Assembly (NCBI RefSeq): GCF_030272615.1
Contig: NC_081412.1
Location: 345,778,169-345,842,168 of the forward strand
DNA: 64,000 bases
DNA from: Cryptomeria japonica
Lineage: Eukaryota > Streptophyta > Pinopsida > Cupressales > Cupressaceae
Direction: 5' to 3'
Positions within the stretch are counted from its first letter, which is position 1; each line of letters opens with the position of its first letter. The position numbers and the translations under genes are program-made. Positions 1-9,931 of the stretch are shown here, piece after piece. The notes beneath the pieces are model-generated. The model was not told the origin of the DNA. It searched no databases and was given only the letters and a program-made list of their open reading frames with translations.

Positions 1-18
1 AGCTACATCCTTTGTAAT

Positions 19-57
19 TGCATTGTGCATTGCTGTTTAGTTTCTGTATTCTTCCTG
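19..57 (+). repeat. Inverted copy of an LTR 3' end
   Basis: About 40 bases here closely match, in the opposite orientation, the end of the LTR at 3489-3784 (roughly 3504-3545 read on the minus strand). By eye only a handful of positions differ. The copy overlaps the last codons of the minus-strand gag-pro frame, so that element appears to run into an oppositely oriented LTR fragment at the window edge. What lies to the left cannot be seen. Confidence 0.5.
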
Positions 58-3000
58 TTTTGGTCCTATACCTGGCGAGTCACCTGCCCGGCCTCTCGAG
101 TCTCCTTCCATCTCCTCGGGTCCCCCTCCGAACTCCCGGGTGTCCTTCCGGCCTCTCGGGTCCCCTACACGCTTCTCGTGGTAGGGTTTCCATTTGAACC
201 TATTGGTGGCAAGTTTATTTTCCATGGCCATCCGAAGACCTGGAACCACAAATTCTACAGGGACCATGGTCTCCTTCCCGTACATAAGAAGAAGAAGAAT
301 AATAAAGATTTTGAAAGCTGCGGCCTTCCACACAGGATTCCAATCGGTGCCGACACTCTTCTGATTATTTACGTCGCCAGGGTTTGGGGCGTCTCCCTTC
401 CAATGTTCTTCGTATTCCGGCAGGTACACCTCTGTTGGTTGCTCTGGTTCCTCTACTTCTAGCCTGTAGCTTTGGAACATTTCGTAATCTTCCATCTGCC
501 AGTGGAAGAGCCCGTTAAGTGAGCATCTCTCATCTTCAGAACATCCCTCCAATTCAAGCACCCCTTCATTGTTCGGCTCCATCGCGTTCTTGCCCTTACT
601 TTCATCGGGACCCCCTTCCCCTTTATTAGAGTCCTCCGAGTCGGAAGAGGCGAGCTCTTCGCCGACATTTTGGGTGTGTAGGTCAATGGTATATTTTCGC
701 CCTCCCTTCTCCATGGAAAGTGTATTTTTCTTCCAGTTGTGGTTTACCCTTGCGTTGATCAACCACACTCTCCCCAGGATGGCGTCATAGCCTTTCTTCT
801 TCGAGGGAATAACCACGAAATCTAACAAGAATGGTTGCGTACCAATTGTCACTTGCTGGGCCATCAACAGGCCGAGTGGCTTAATGTCGTGTTGGTCCGC
901 TCCCACCAGGTTGAATGTGGGTGGCCACAGGGTGGGCTTCCCCAGCCGCTTCCATGTTTCTTCTGGTAGTACATTCACCCCAGATCCACTGTCCACAATG
1001 GTGTCCTTCAGAATGGTCCCACGGATACCCATTTCTACCACAGCTGGGTGTCTACCACTGCTCAAGGCTAGTAACATCGGGTCAGTCGAAGGGCTGACGG
1101 AAACCTCCACCTGTGGTGTACTCTTCGTAGCGGTGGCGGGAACCCCTACCTGTGGTGCACTCGACGATGCGGTGGCAGGAACCCCTACCTGTGGTGCACT
1201 CGACGATGCAGTGCTTTGCACATTGGTGAGGATGGCAGTCCTCAATTGTGGCATAGAGTCTAGAAGGTCTTTTACCTTTATCGGCACCTCCATCTGCAAG
1301 ATTTGCCCAATGATGTTATTTTCTGCTTCCGTACGGGATGATGTACTCGCCACCTCGTTGTCCCGTCGTTCGGTCGTCATCTCATGTTCAATATTGGCCT
1401 TTGCCTCCCGTAATCTCTCCTTCTCCGTACGGGGGTCAGGATAAGTGGCTTTTTTCATCTGGGCGCGGGTGATCGCCAGTACTTCTTTCTCACCAGTCTT
1501 CTCAGCCTTCTCAATGTTGAGGAGATTAACCCCTGCCTGCGGGCAATTTGCGTCCTCATGGTCGCCTGGCCCACACCAACGGCAGAGGTGCTGAGGGGTG
1601 GCTTCCTTCGTGCAATCACGGGCGAAGTGCCCCCACTGATTACAGGCCCTACATTGGATAATTGGCCGGCCCTTGGCGTCATACTGGATACGGCTTCCGT
1701 TATTGGTATTGTTGCTATTCCTTCCACCCCCGCGTCTATTGTCCCGGTATCCTCCAAATGATGCATTATTGTTTGCCTCCGATGTGGATGGCTGCTCCTG
1801 CGCAAAGAGCACTTGCTGGTTACGTGCCTTCAGATTGTATGGACATTCCTTCGTAGAATGCCCCATAATCTGGCAGATGTCGCAGAATGCCTTCTTGGGA
1901 CAGGCACCTTTCGTGTGGCCGCTCTCCTTACACTCCGTGCACCATAGTTCATCGTCCTTACTTGTAGTCCCTTTCATTGTCTTAAATTCTTTTAACATCC
2001 TTTCCATATCTTTTTGAAGGGCTGTGACTTTCTTCCTCGGCTTCTCGTCACTACTACTCTCTTCTTCCGATGTGTCATCATCTTCAGATGATGATGAAGA
2101 TCTATTCTTCTTCTTTTTGGCCGTCTTATTTTCACTTTCCAGGTCCATGGCCCGGTTGTATGCATCGTCGTAGGATGTTGGAGGCACAATTTTCATCTTC
2201 CGTCGTAGCTTAGGGTTCAAACCCTCAACAAACCACCTCTTCTTCAAGCCATCGGCCGGTTGGCTTTCCATTTTCCCGACTAACTCTTTTAGTCGGCGCC
2301 CGTACGCCCGTACGGTCTCCTTCTTTCCTTGCTTTGTTCCGTAGATTTCGGAAACTATCTCGTTATCATCCCGGAGAAGCCGGAATTCCTTCTCGAATGC
2401 CTTCTTCAATTCATCCCACGTAGTTACACTGGTTTTATCCAAGTCTGCATACCAGTCAATAGCCACTCCTCTCAGTGTGGCGGGGAACTGCTTCATCCAT
2501 TCATCCTGGTCAGTCACCCCGTTGGCTGTCCAGATGGTTTCGCATGTACGGCAATGCCGTGCGGGATCATCTTTGCTATCCCCGTTGAATTTGGGTAACT
2601 TCTGTTTGGTCGCCATTGATGGAAATCGTCTACTTGGAGGTGGTTGTGGCTGTGTCTGCCCTCCGGTGCTGCTCCCTTCGATGCCGCTGATGCCTCCTAT
2701 GGTGGTGACCAAAGGTACGGTGTTCTGCCTTATACCTACCGTGCGGTTAACTTCCCCTTCGTCGTCACCCGTGCCAGGCTCCCTTCGGTGATCCTCCCTT
2801 TGTGGCGCTTCGTCGTCACCCGTGCCCGGCTCCCTTCGGTGATCCTCCCTTTGTGGCATGAGAGATAAGTTTTTGAACCGATCTCGAGTCTCTTCAACTA
2901 GTTCTCTCCGTAACCTAGTTTCCTCCAGAAACTCTTCAAGGCTTCTCGCTCTACCGTAGTCTGGCGACGCGTAGAAATTCCCCTCGGCTTCTGCACCTTC

Positions 3001-3225
3001 CGTGACACCTCCTTGGTTCCCTTCGGGCAACCCTTCGGCAGGTCGTCCTTCGGCAAGTTGCCTCAGCCTCCGTCTACGTTCTACACGTTGTTCCAGAATC
3101 AAAGCCTTCTGCGCAGCCTCCCACTCGTCGGTTTCTAATTTCTTATTTCTGTCTTTATTCAGTAAATTGGGCATTAATTGTGGTACAATTTCATGTTTCT
3201 CAACACATAAATCAAAACACAACAC
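37..3225 (-). CDS. Ty3/gypsy gag-protease polyprotein, fused to an integrase C-terminal tail
   Basis: This is an open frame of 1,062 codons. It contains a Retrotrans_gag-type capsid region (about residues 200-345), an acidic/basic low-complexity linker, and four CX2CX4HX4C zinc knuckles (starting CTEC, CDIC, CRAC and CRWC). An aspartic protease follows, with the active-site motif IVDSGSGVNVL and the later ILGRVW motif. Gag would coat the RNA in virus-like particles and the protease would cut the polyprotein. After an acidic stretch the frame reads YGKETMVPVEFVVP and then RFKWKPYHEKR. In related plant elements these strings lie near the integrase C-terminus, so RT, RNase H and the integrase core appear to be deleted in frame. 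Two 51 bp in-frame tandem duplications are visible, one coding QREDHRREPGTGDDE twice and one coding ASSSAPQVGVPAT-like units. The first Met is at 3225; the Met at residue 18 is an alternative. No stop codon breaks the frame, so the copy is young or constrained. Confidence 0.85.
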   Translation of the reverse strand: MLCFDLCVEKHEIVPQLMPNLLNKDRNKKLETDEWEAAQKALILEQRVERRRRLRQLAEGRPAEGLPEGNQGGVTEGAEAEGNFYASPDYGRARSLEEFLEETRLRRELVEETRDRFKNLSLMPQREDHRREPGTGDDEAPQREDHRREPGTGDDEGEVNRTVGIRQNTVPLVTTIGGISGIEGSSTGGQTQPQPPPSRRFPSMATKQKLPKFNGDSKDDPARHCRTCETIWTANGVTDQDEWMKQFPATLRGVAIDWYADLDKTSVTTWDELKKAFEKEFRLLRDDNEIVSEIYGTKQGKKETVRAYGRRLKELVGKMESQPADGLKKRWFVEGLNPKLRRKMKIVPPTSYDDAYNRAMDLESENKTAKKKKNRSSSSSEDDDTSEEESSSDEKPRKKVTALQKDMERMLKEFKTMKGTTSKDDELWCTECKESGHTKGACPKKAFCDICQIMGHSTKECPYNLKARNQQVLFAQEQPSTSEANNNASFGGYRDNRRGGGRNSNNTNNGSRIQYDAKGRPIIQCRACNQWGHFARDCTKEATPQHLCRWCGPGDHEDANCPQAGVNLLNIEKAEKTGEKEVLAITRAQMKKATYPDPRTEKERLREAKANIEHEMTTERRDNEVASTSSRTEAENNIIGQILQMEVPIKVKDLLDSMPQLRTAILTNVQSTASSSAPQVGVPATASSSAPQVGVPATATKSTPQVEVSVSPSTDPMLLALSSGRHPAVVEMGIRGTILKDTIVDSGSGVNVLPEETWKRLGKPTLWPPTFNLVGADQHDIKPLGLLMAQQVTIGTQPFLLDFVVIPSKKKGYDAILGRVWLINARVNHNWKKNTLSMEKGGRKYTIDLHTQNVGEELASSDSEDSNKGEGGPDESKGKNAMEPNNEGVLELEGCSEDERCSLNGLFHWQMEDYEMFQSYRLEVEEPEQPTEVYLPEYEEHWKGDAPNPGDVNNQKSVGTDWNPVWKAAAFKIFIILLLLMYGKETMVPVEFVVPGLRMAMENKLATNRFKWKPYHEKRVGDPRGRKDTREFGGGPEEMEGDSRGRAGDSPGIGPKQEEYRN

Positions 3226-3469
3226 GTCTTTATTAATTCATTCTTTTGTATACAATCAACATAATTCTTCTGCTTCTAACAGTGTTCTTTATTTCTCTCC
3301 TTTCACAATTTAAGGATTATTTGTCCTTTGTCGGTCTTCCCTACGTCCGTCATCCTGGCGCTCATGAAATTCTCGTAAAATTTGCTGTCGTCGGTTCTCC
3401 GGGTTTACTTCACCAACGGGTAGGCCCATTGTGTCTGTGCGCCATCTGTGTCTTCCATTCCTGAGTTCG
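3226..3469 (-). other. Untranslated leader of the first gypsy element
   Basis: This short stretch lies between the primer-binding site and the gag start. It is non-coding and no further motif was recognised. Confidence 0.5.
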
Positions 3470-3486
3470 TCTAGGCAACGGCGCCA
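3470..3486 (-). other. Primer-binding site, tRNA-Asp type
   Basis: Read on the minus strand, TGGCGCCGTTGCC follows the LTR end after two bases. This matches the 3' end of plant tRNA-Asp, the primer used by many plant Ty3/gypsy elements. Complementarity stops after about 13 bases. The position fixes the minus-strand orientation of the element and the inner LTR edge at 3489. Confidence 0.75.
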
Positions 3487-3488
3487 AA

Positions 3489-3784
3489 TGTTTACCTCAC
3501 TGGGTAAACAGGAAAAATACAGAAATCGAACAGCAATGTACAATGCAAATATAAAAGAAGTACCAGAATAAGCTTTCCATTAATGTCAAAGGATGTTCAT
3601 ATTATATCTGTCATCAACATTACATCTGACACGACTAACATTACACACCACAACACCCGGAGGTGATACAATATATGATTGCCGAAGGGGTGCGACCCAA
3701 CCGTCGCGACTCCAACTACCTACCCGTCGGCTAACTAACTATTGATAATTAACATTACTAACTATACACTTTTTCCCGATAACA
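3489..3784 (-). mobile_element. 5' LTR (296 bp) of the gag-pro gypsy element
   Basis: On the minus strand the LTR starts TGTTATCGGG at 3784 and ends GGTAAACA at 3489, next to the primer-binding site. The outer edge is fixed because the flanking reverse transcriptase frame (VDLKSG) breaks exactly there. The inner end is a small palindrome, TGTTTACC-TCACT-GGGTAAACA. The matching 3' LTR would lie left of the window. Confidence 0.75.
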
Positions 3785-4590
3785 AACCAGACTTCAAGTC
3801 CACCTTTGTGAAGTATCTTGCACCTCCTAGATTGTCCAATAGGTCCTCAATCCTTGGCATGGGAAATCGGTACCTTATAGTAATCTTGTTGATTGCTTTG
3901 GAGTCCGTGCACATTCTCCATTTGCCTCCCTTTTTAGGCACTAACACAGTAGGAACAACACATGGACTCAAACTCTTCTTGATAAACCCTTTGTCCAAGA
4001 GTTCTTGCACTTGGTTAGTGATCTCTTCATTTTGACTAGGTGTCATTTTATAGGCAGCTTTGTTTGGCAAATTGGCCCCTGGTATTAAGTCTATTTGATG
4101 ACTCACATCTCTCATTGGAGGCAAAGAATTAGGTATGCCATCCCCTATCACTTATGCATACTGTTTGAATAGACCTTACACCTCTTGAGGCACTTCACTC
4201 ATTGGATTTGTCTTAGCTTTATCTCTAGGCTTCAACACTATAGCATGGCCTTGATGACCTTCTTGCTTCAACACTTTGAGAAACTCTTTACCTCTCATCA
4301 GCATCACACTGGAGCCTATTTGTTCTTCTTCCTTTGGATCAGGTAGTGGATCCATTTGGTACTTCCCATTCTTGGTGATAAGATAGTTGTTCTTTTTCCC
4401 ATCATGCGTAGCTCTCACATCATATTGCCATGGATGTCCCAACAGCAAATGACAAGCATCCATAGGCAATATGTCACATAGTAATCTGTCCATATACTCA
4501 CCAATTTCAAAATCCACCCATGATTGTTCATCAACCAAGACATGTTGACCTCGGTTGAGCGTTTTGCACTTAGTTGCAAAGAACAAAAGA
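3785..4590 (-). pseudogene. Ty3/gypsy protease end and reverse transcriptase start, decayed
   Basis: Reading leftwards, the protease C-terminal segment comes first (DACHLLLGHPWQ, then NGKYQMDPLPD). A linker follows, then the start of RT: LPPMRDVSHQIDLIPGA, the VLVPKKGGKWRMCTD block and ARYFTKVDLKSG. Two in-frame stops lie near 4176 and 4152. The RT is cut after DLKSG at 3785 by the LTR next door, so the catalytic YxDD motif would lie on the far side of that insertion, outside the window. It is a non-functional relic, older than the element inserted into it. Confidence 0.85.
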
Positions 4591-5257
4591 AATCTCTGCA
4601 ACCTAGGACAATCAAACCTGCAAAACAACCTTAATGAAGACAAATACAATGAACACTCAAGAATTGCAATGAGTTCACACCATCTAGTTTGTACTAGACC
4701 ATACAAGCAATGAAAACAGGTCAAAAACTGTCAAAAACCGATGCAAACAAGTTTGTTTCTCAATCCAAAAACTTGCTCTTGCATTTCCAATCCTCCAACC
4801 CATACAATGAAGTGAATTTTGGCTTTTATGCCCCCGTTTCAGTCAGTTCAACCAACTTTTAAAGCCTATAATCAAAAATGCAACTTTTGCAAGAAATTAC
4901 AAAATGTTGCTCAACGACTTTTTACAACTTTTGGCTCCAAGATGCAATTTTGCATTCTAATGCATTTTAAGACTCTTGAAGGTCCTCGAACACCCTAGAA
5001 GACCTAAACACAACACAATTGACCCCTAATACATGAATACATTCATCTGGAGTACTTTACCTGTGAACTACCTAAACATCTCACTTCTCAAGTTGTCAAC
5101 ATCCTGAACACAATTTGACTCAAACCAAAACTTGCACACCTCAACCATGGCTCTACTGAGTCCTAAATGGTTGGTCCATTATTACATCACAAAGATAATT
5201 CACAAACTTGAAAGAAAACAAAAATTTCATACTTGGAGTGTTAGGTGTCCTGCACCA
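4591..5257. other. No recognisable gene
   Basis: AT-rich sequence with stops in all frames. It may continue the decayed gypsy element to its left, but no zinc knuckle, gag or LTR end could be recognised. Confidence 0.5.
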
Positions 5258-5321
5258 CTTGATCATAGAAAGACATTGTATTGATCATGTTGTACTTGAA
5301 AATTTATAAAATTTATTTGAT
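5258..5321 (+). repeat. Direct repeat, left copy (partner 6812-6870)
   Basis: About 60 bp starting CTTGATCATA is repeated in the same orientation at 6812-6870, with a few mismatches. The left copy is followed at once by TGATGTCCCC, resembling the TGTCCCC starts of LTRs elsewhere in the window. The 1.5 kb between the copies could be an LTR-type insertion. Confidence 0.5.
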
Positions 5322-6811
5322 GTCCCCTTTGAAATACAATTTAATGATTAATGATAAAAATAAAATTAAAATTAAAATATAAAAGAATACAATTAAATAT
5401 AATTAAATTTTGATTAAGTTGATGAACGGTCAAAGACATGAAATGAAAAGTTGTGACTCCCTCAAACATGAGATATAAAAGGGAGAAGAGAACCTCATTT
5501 GAGGGGATAATTTGGGGAATTGGAAGTGCAGGTTTGAATGTGAAAGGTTGTGTTCCTTTCAAAAGGCAGAAAAAATGAAGAGTTACACTCTTTCAAAGGG
5601 TGCTAATGGTGGAAAGGGTGTGTCTCTTGCCAAAGGGGCATACATGATGAAGTGGTTTGACCTCTCCCTCACATTGGAGGATATAAAAAGTAGAAAGTCT
5701 CATTTGAGGAGGACATCCAAGGGAGATCAATTTGAAGAATATTTTTTTAATCTCAAAGGGCAGCAATGAAGAGTGATGACTCATTTCTTATGAAGAGGTG
5801 TGACTTCCCACAAATGAAGATATAAAGAAGAGATTAATTCAAGTGAGAAAAGGGAATTGGAGGAACCATCCATCTAATGAAAGAAGACAAGAAAGTCAAT
5901 GGATCAATATCTAATATCAGAATTATTAAGGGTGAACATTAGCAGACTTTGATATTTACAAGGGCAAGATTCAGGGCAAATCCCAAAAGGGTACAATTAA
6001 CAATCTTGGGTATAATGAGACAATATATTGTATATCTCCTTTGTCCAAAAAATGGACAATTAACAATCTTGGGTGTAATGAGACAATATATTGTATATTT
6101 CCTCTGTTTGAAGTTGTGTGTTCAATGATACTGCATGTTGTTAAGTTTATTTTCAGACTTTTAAGTTGATTTATATGCAGCCAGTCTAGATTTAATGACT
6201 TGAGTGTATATCGATAACTAGATTGTCTAGTATGAAGGGAAATTATGTTTAATTCTTGAGCATGTGAAGCCATATTTTGAGAATATGGATAGATTTCCAT
6301 ATAAAGACAAAGGATATCATTTTCTTTTACAAAATGGTAAATAGAACTTAAGGTTTTTAATGCTTGTTTCTATATAAAGGATGATGTGTTATTATATGAA
6401 ATATTTGTATGAATAAAATGTTCTTCTATTGATGAGATTGAGATAGCGGTGTGTGAATAATGACACGCAACCAAATCAGAATATTATATTGTATTATAAA
6501 ATTTTGATTGAAGTAATGCAATTCATTGCTTACATTGTTAATTCACAATGTCTAATAGGTTGCGTGTCAATTAGAGTTGGCATACTTAGCTAAAGAGTAC
6601 CTAGAGTTGTATGACAGATTGTATGTGACAAAGTCAGCAAACCACACTAGTTCTCGGATGGCATTATATGTTTACAAACTTTTTAAGCTACTAACCTTGT
6701 GAAGGGTAGGGCCATTTCCAATTGGAAGGTGTGCAATGGACCATCGATCTATGGTTGGAAGAAACACACCTAATTGATATTCTCCCTCTAACAATTGAAG
6801 AATGACAAAAG
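5322..6811. other. Non-coding stretch, possible LTR-like insertion
   Basis: There is no long ORF. Several TATAAAAG- or TATAAAGA-like boxes occur (near 5472, 5681 and 5821) inside loosely repeated segments containing GAGATATAAAAGGGAGA-like and TCATTTGAGG phrases, which suggests promoter-bearing LTR debris. A 63 bp tandem duplication lies at 5993-6112. Confidence 0.35.
5993..6112 (+). repeat. 63 bp tandem duplication
   Basis: Two adjacent units beginning ACAATTAACAATCTTGGG (5993 and 6056) differ at a few positions. They are non-coding. Confidence 0.8.
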
Positions 6812-6870
6812 CTTGATCATACAAAGACGTTGTATTTATCATGTTGTACTTGAAAATTTGTAAAATTTAT
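6812..6870 (+). repeat. Direct repeat, right copy (partner 5258-5321)
   Basis: The right-hand copy of the 60 bp repeat. Its preceding and following bases differ from those around the left copy. Confidence 0.5.
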
Positions 6871-7239
6871 GTTGATTTTGTATGACAATTTATTGGAGAT
6901 ACTTTTTAAAATGGTTAAATTGATAAAATGATTTTGTACTCGAGCAGTAAATTTATTTAAAAGGAAAAGCATTTATATTTATGATATTTGTGTACTTGAT
7001 AATTAGCATCATCGAATCCTTTGGATCAAGTATGTGAATATTCCTATTTTTTATTTTTATTAAGAGTTGAAATATAATAGAAATTTACATAATGAGCTAT
7101 TGTTCGGTAAAATGGTTCCCTCTTTCAACCTTCACACAAAACCATTAAATAATGTGCTTTTGAATCAGATTGCCTAATCTCCCCCTCTAATTCTGGGAAG
7201 AAACGTGCTTTGAGGGTATAGGGATTACTATTGGCCATT
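6871..7239. other. No recognisable gene
   Basis: AT-rich sequence with no ORF, repeat or RNA gene that I can support. Confidence 0.5.
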
Positions 7240-7690
7240 TTCTAAAGGTGGATTATATTAAAACTACCATTAGTCACTCTACTTTTGCTCATCTTCTGGT
7301 GGGCATTAACACCTCCAAGGCTCTTACAGGGAATATTGGCCTTATGGTGGAGGATAGATCATGGACCCAACCACTTAATCATGAGGGTAACCCCTCTTCT
7401 TTATCCCTGATCTGATGACTTTAATAATGGTGTCTTGAACAATCATCCAAAGAAGATAGGTCTTCCTAAATTAGTTTTGAATTCCCGTACCCAAGCTAAG
7501 AGTACAAGATTGCTAAGACAAGATCAAGTGTCATGTAGGATGTGGACCTCTAGCTGTTGTATTACTGAGGTAGTTTTCCTACAGCTATTTTGTACTGCAT
7601 GTGTGTTGTCTCTATCTTTCACAAAAATTGTTGTAACATTTTAATCTTTTTTCTGTGTTGTAACAGGCCTAGGACCCTAGATTCACTTTT
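7240..7690 (+). pseudogene. Possible LINE ORF1 fragment and 3' tail
   Basis: A short frame from about 7249 to 7410 reads HSTFAHLLVGINTSKALTG and then EDRSWTQPLNHEG. This resembles the DUF4283-like nucleic-acid-binding segment that precedes the zinc knuckle in plant LINE ORF1 proteins. It then breaks down, and the stretch ends with TTTTTGATAAATCAAAAATA, resembling an A-rich LINE 3' end. The assignment rests on recalled family patterns and is weak. Confidence 0.3.
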
Positions 7691-9632
7691 TGATAAATCA
7701 AAAATATCACTTGCCATATACAAACCCACAAACACACTTGCTGCAGTCAAAAGCTAGGCTAAAACCATTAAACAATGGGAGCAAGCACCATACAAGTTAT
7801 GTGAAAATAGTTCTTGACCTCCCTTCAGCTTCCCAACCTTAGAAAATGGGAGACCAATGCCAAATTGGAAGATCAAACAACGAAAACTCTTTGTATTCCA
7901 CATTCTACCTACATTGTGATAAGTTTGCTGGTTCTAACAAACTAGCACTTACGCATTTGTTGGGCAATCACATTCATCATAGTCTCTGACACATTCACCA
8001 CCTACATAGTCCAATGAATTTATCATTTAAGTTTTCCAAGTCATTATGAGGTCTATAGTGCTTTTCAAAGACATTAAGATGTCCCATGCCAACCTCAAAA
8101 ACTCTTTTGATATCATCGTAGTCCTTAATTCTCTATTTCGATGATGAATTCCTTCTCCTACACGCTATAACTTCACAAATGCAGACACCTTGACTCCAAT
8201 GGTCTACTTTGTTTAGACCCAATATTTTAGATCATATACCTTCACATTTAATGGAAAACATGATACAGATGGTGTTTGCTTAAAGAAGCATTTGCATGCT
8301 CTTGACATGTGGCAAGAATGAAGACACAGAAAGGGTCTTAAAGAGGCTCATGTGCCTTTCCGCTGCTAATTGTTGATCACTTCATGTATTTCATCTGTGA
8401 GAGAAGTTAGGTTGTGATTTATGTTTTGAATGTTGTGGCAGAGGTTTGAACTGAAACTAACATTGACTAGGATGGACTCTACGAAAAATGACTTGGAGTA
8501 ATCTTATTTGCAGCAGTTAGATGCTTTGCAAAACAGTTGTTCCAGGTTCAAAACCCAGGCGTTTTGAAGCTTGTTCGCATGCTTGGAGTGGCTCATCACT
8601 GCTGTGTACAAACCACTTAGAGGCATTATTTTAAATGATTATATTGCTGGGGTATTGTTGTTCCAGAATTTGTTAAAACCTATTGCTTTTATGCTGGTGT
8701 TTTTATTGAAGCTGCTCTCAAGATTTTTGTGGGTGAGCTGAATTGACGAGGATGTGGAAGTGTCATTGGGTTGTTGATTGAATCTATTATTGGCACCAGC
8801 ATGTGTAACCCTCATTAACTGGGATGTAGAATATTACAAATTGCAAATAAATTCGTAACTCTAAATACAGTTTTGTAATTCAACGTTGTTTTCATTTCAT
8901 CTTCAAATGTTTTGTATAGATAGCAAACGGGCAGGGACTGTATTATCTTTGTTAGAATATGTGGGTTATAATGGTAAATGCAGACTATTATTTTACTATT
9001 ATACAATGAGACTGCATTATCTGGTTTTAAAGTTCGTGTACTGACTTTCACATTGCAGGCTTAAAAATCATGCTGCAACAAGACCTGACCCAATGAAGGG
9101 CCAGGCTGCTTGTTATTTCCCTAATCTCAGCCCCCATCCATTACCTTACCAAAAACATCCTCAGATAGTTTACATCACGTAGAGGAAGTTGGATGGATCA
9201 TGTGACCAAAATATGCTTGAGCATACAAATTAAACTTCAAATCCTCGTATTACCATCAACAACTTCCACTTAACTTTTTCTCTCTCCTATATACAATTCA
9301 GAGGACAATAAATATAGAAACTCCCACAAAACCTTCACAAAATATACATTAAAACTTGCATGCATTTTTCATGCAAATTCAATCACAGTTGACAATTTTG
9401 CACCAGATGATTTTAGTTACCAATTATATATGCTGTAACTTCCAAACTCTACAGTTAAAATGATGGTTTTGCGAACATGTATAAAATGAATTACTCATGA
9501 ATTTGCAGTTGGACTAATTTTTTTTCATATACTAGGAATCACTAAAGGAGCAATTCTATAATAAATAAACAAATAGACAAATGATATGAAGCAACATTTG
9601 AATATATGCAGAGAATGAAAAAGATAAGAAAA
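7691..9632. other. Intergenic DNA downstream of the transporter
   Basis: No convincing gene is seen in about 1.9 kb. The last part would hold the 3' UTR of the transporter (minus strand, left of 9633). No canonical AATAAA signal was spotted close to the stop codon. Confidence 0.45.
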
Positions 9633-9931
9633 CTAGCAAACATCATCGCCAGTATCTTGCTTAATGCTATTTTGAGAAGCACAATGAATGTGTGCTTCTT
9701 CTTTGTCTTCAGTTGAAGCACAACAGGTAATAGGCTCAATTATGCCAAAAAATCCCACAAGCACTGCTGCACCACCAACATAATCCAGCAAGTGAGGCAG
9801 ATTTCCTCTCAATGAATCTATTATTGCTGCCAATGGAACCTGAATTGAGAGACCAGCTGTAGCTACTGTAGGTGTGGTGAGAAGTACTGCCTTTGCCCAC
9901 AAATAGTCACTTAGCACATTATCAAGTAGTC
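9633..9931 (-). CDS. Transporter exon 3 (residues 342-440 and stop)
   Basis: It begins with the bases GA that complete the split Gly codon, then reads LLDNVLSDYLWAKAVLLTTP, IQVPLAAIIDSL and LLDYVGGAAVLVGFFGI. These are the last three helices of EamA-type carriers. A short hydrophilic tail of about 28 residues ends at TAG (9635-9633). Confidence 0.88.

Noticed and set aside
884-1444. Plus-strand 186-residue frame
   Set aside because: It is antisense to the well-supported gag-protease frame and repeats only because of the 51 bp duplication there.
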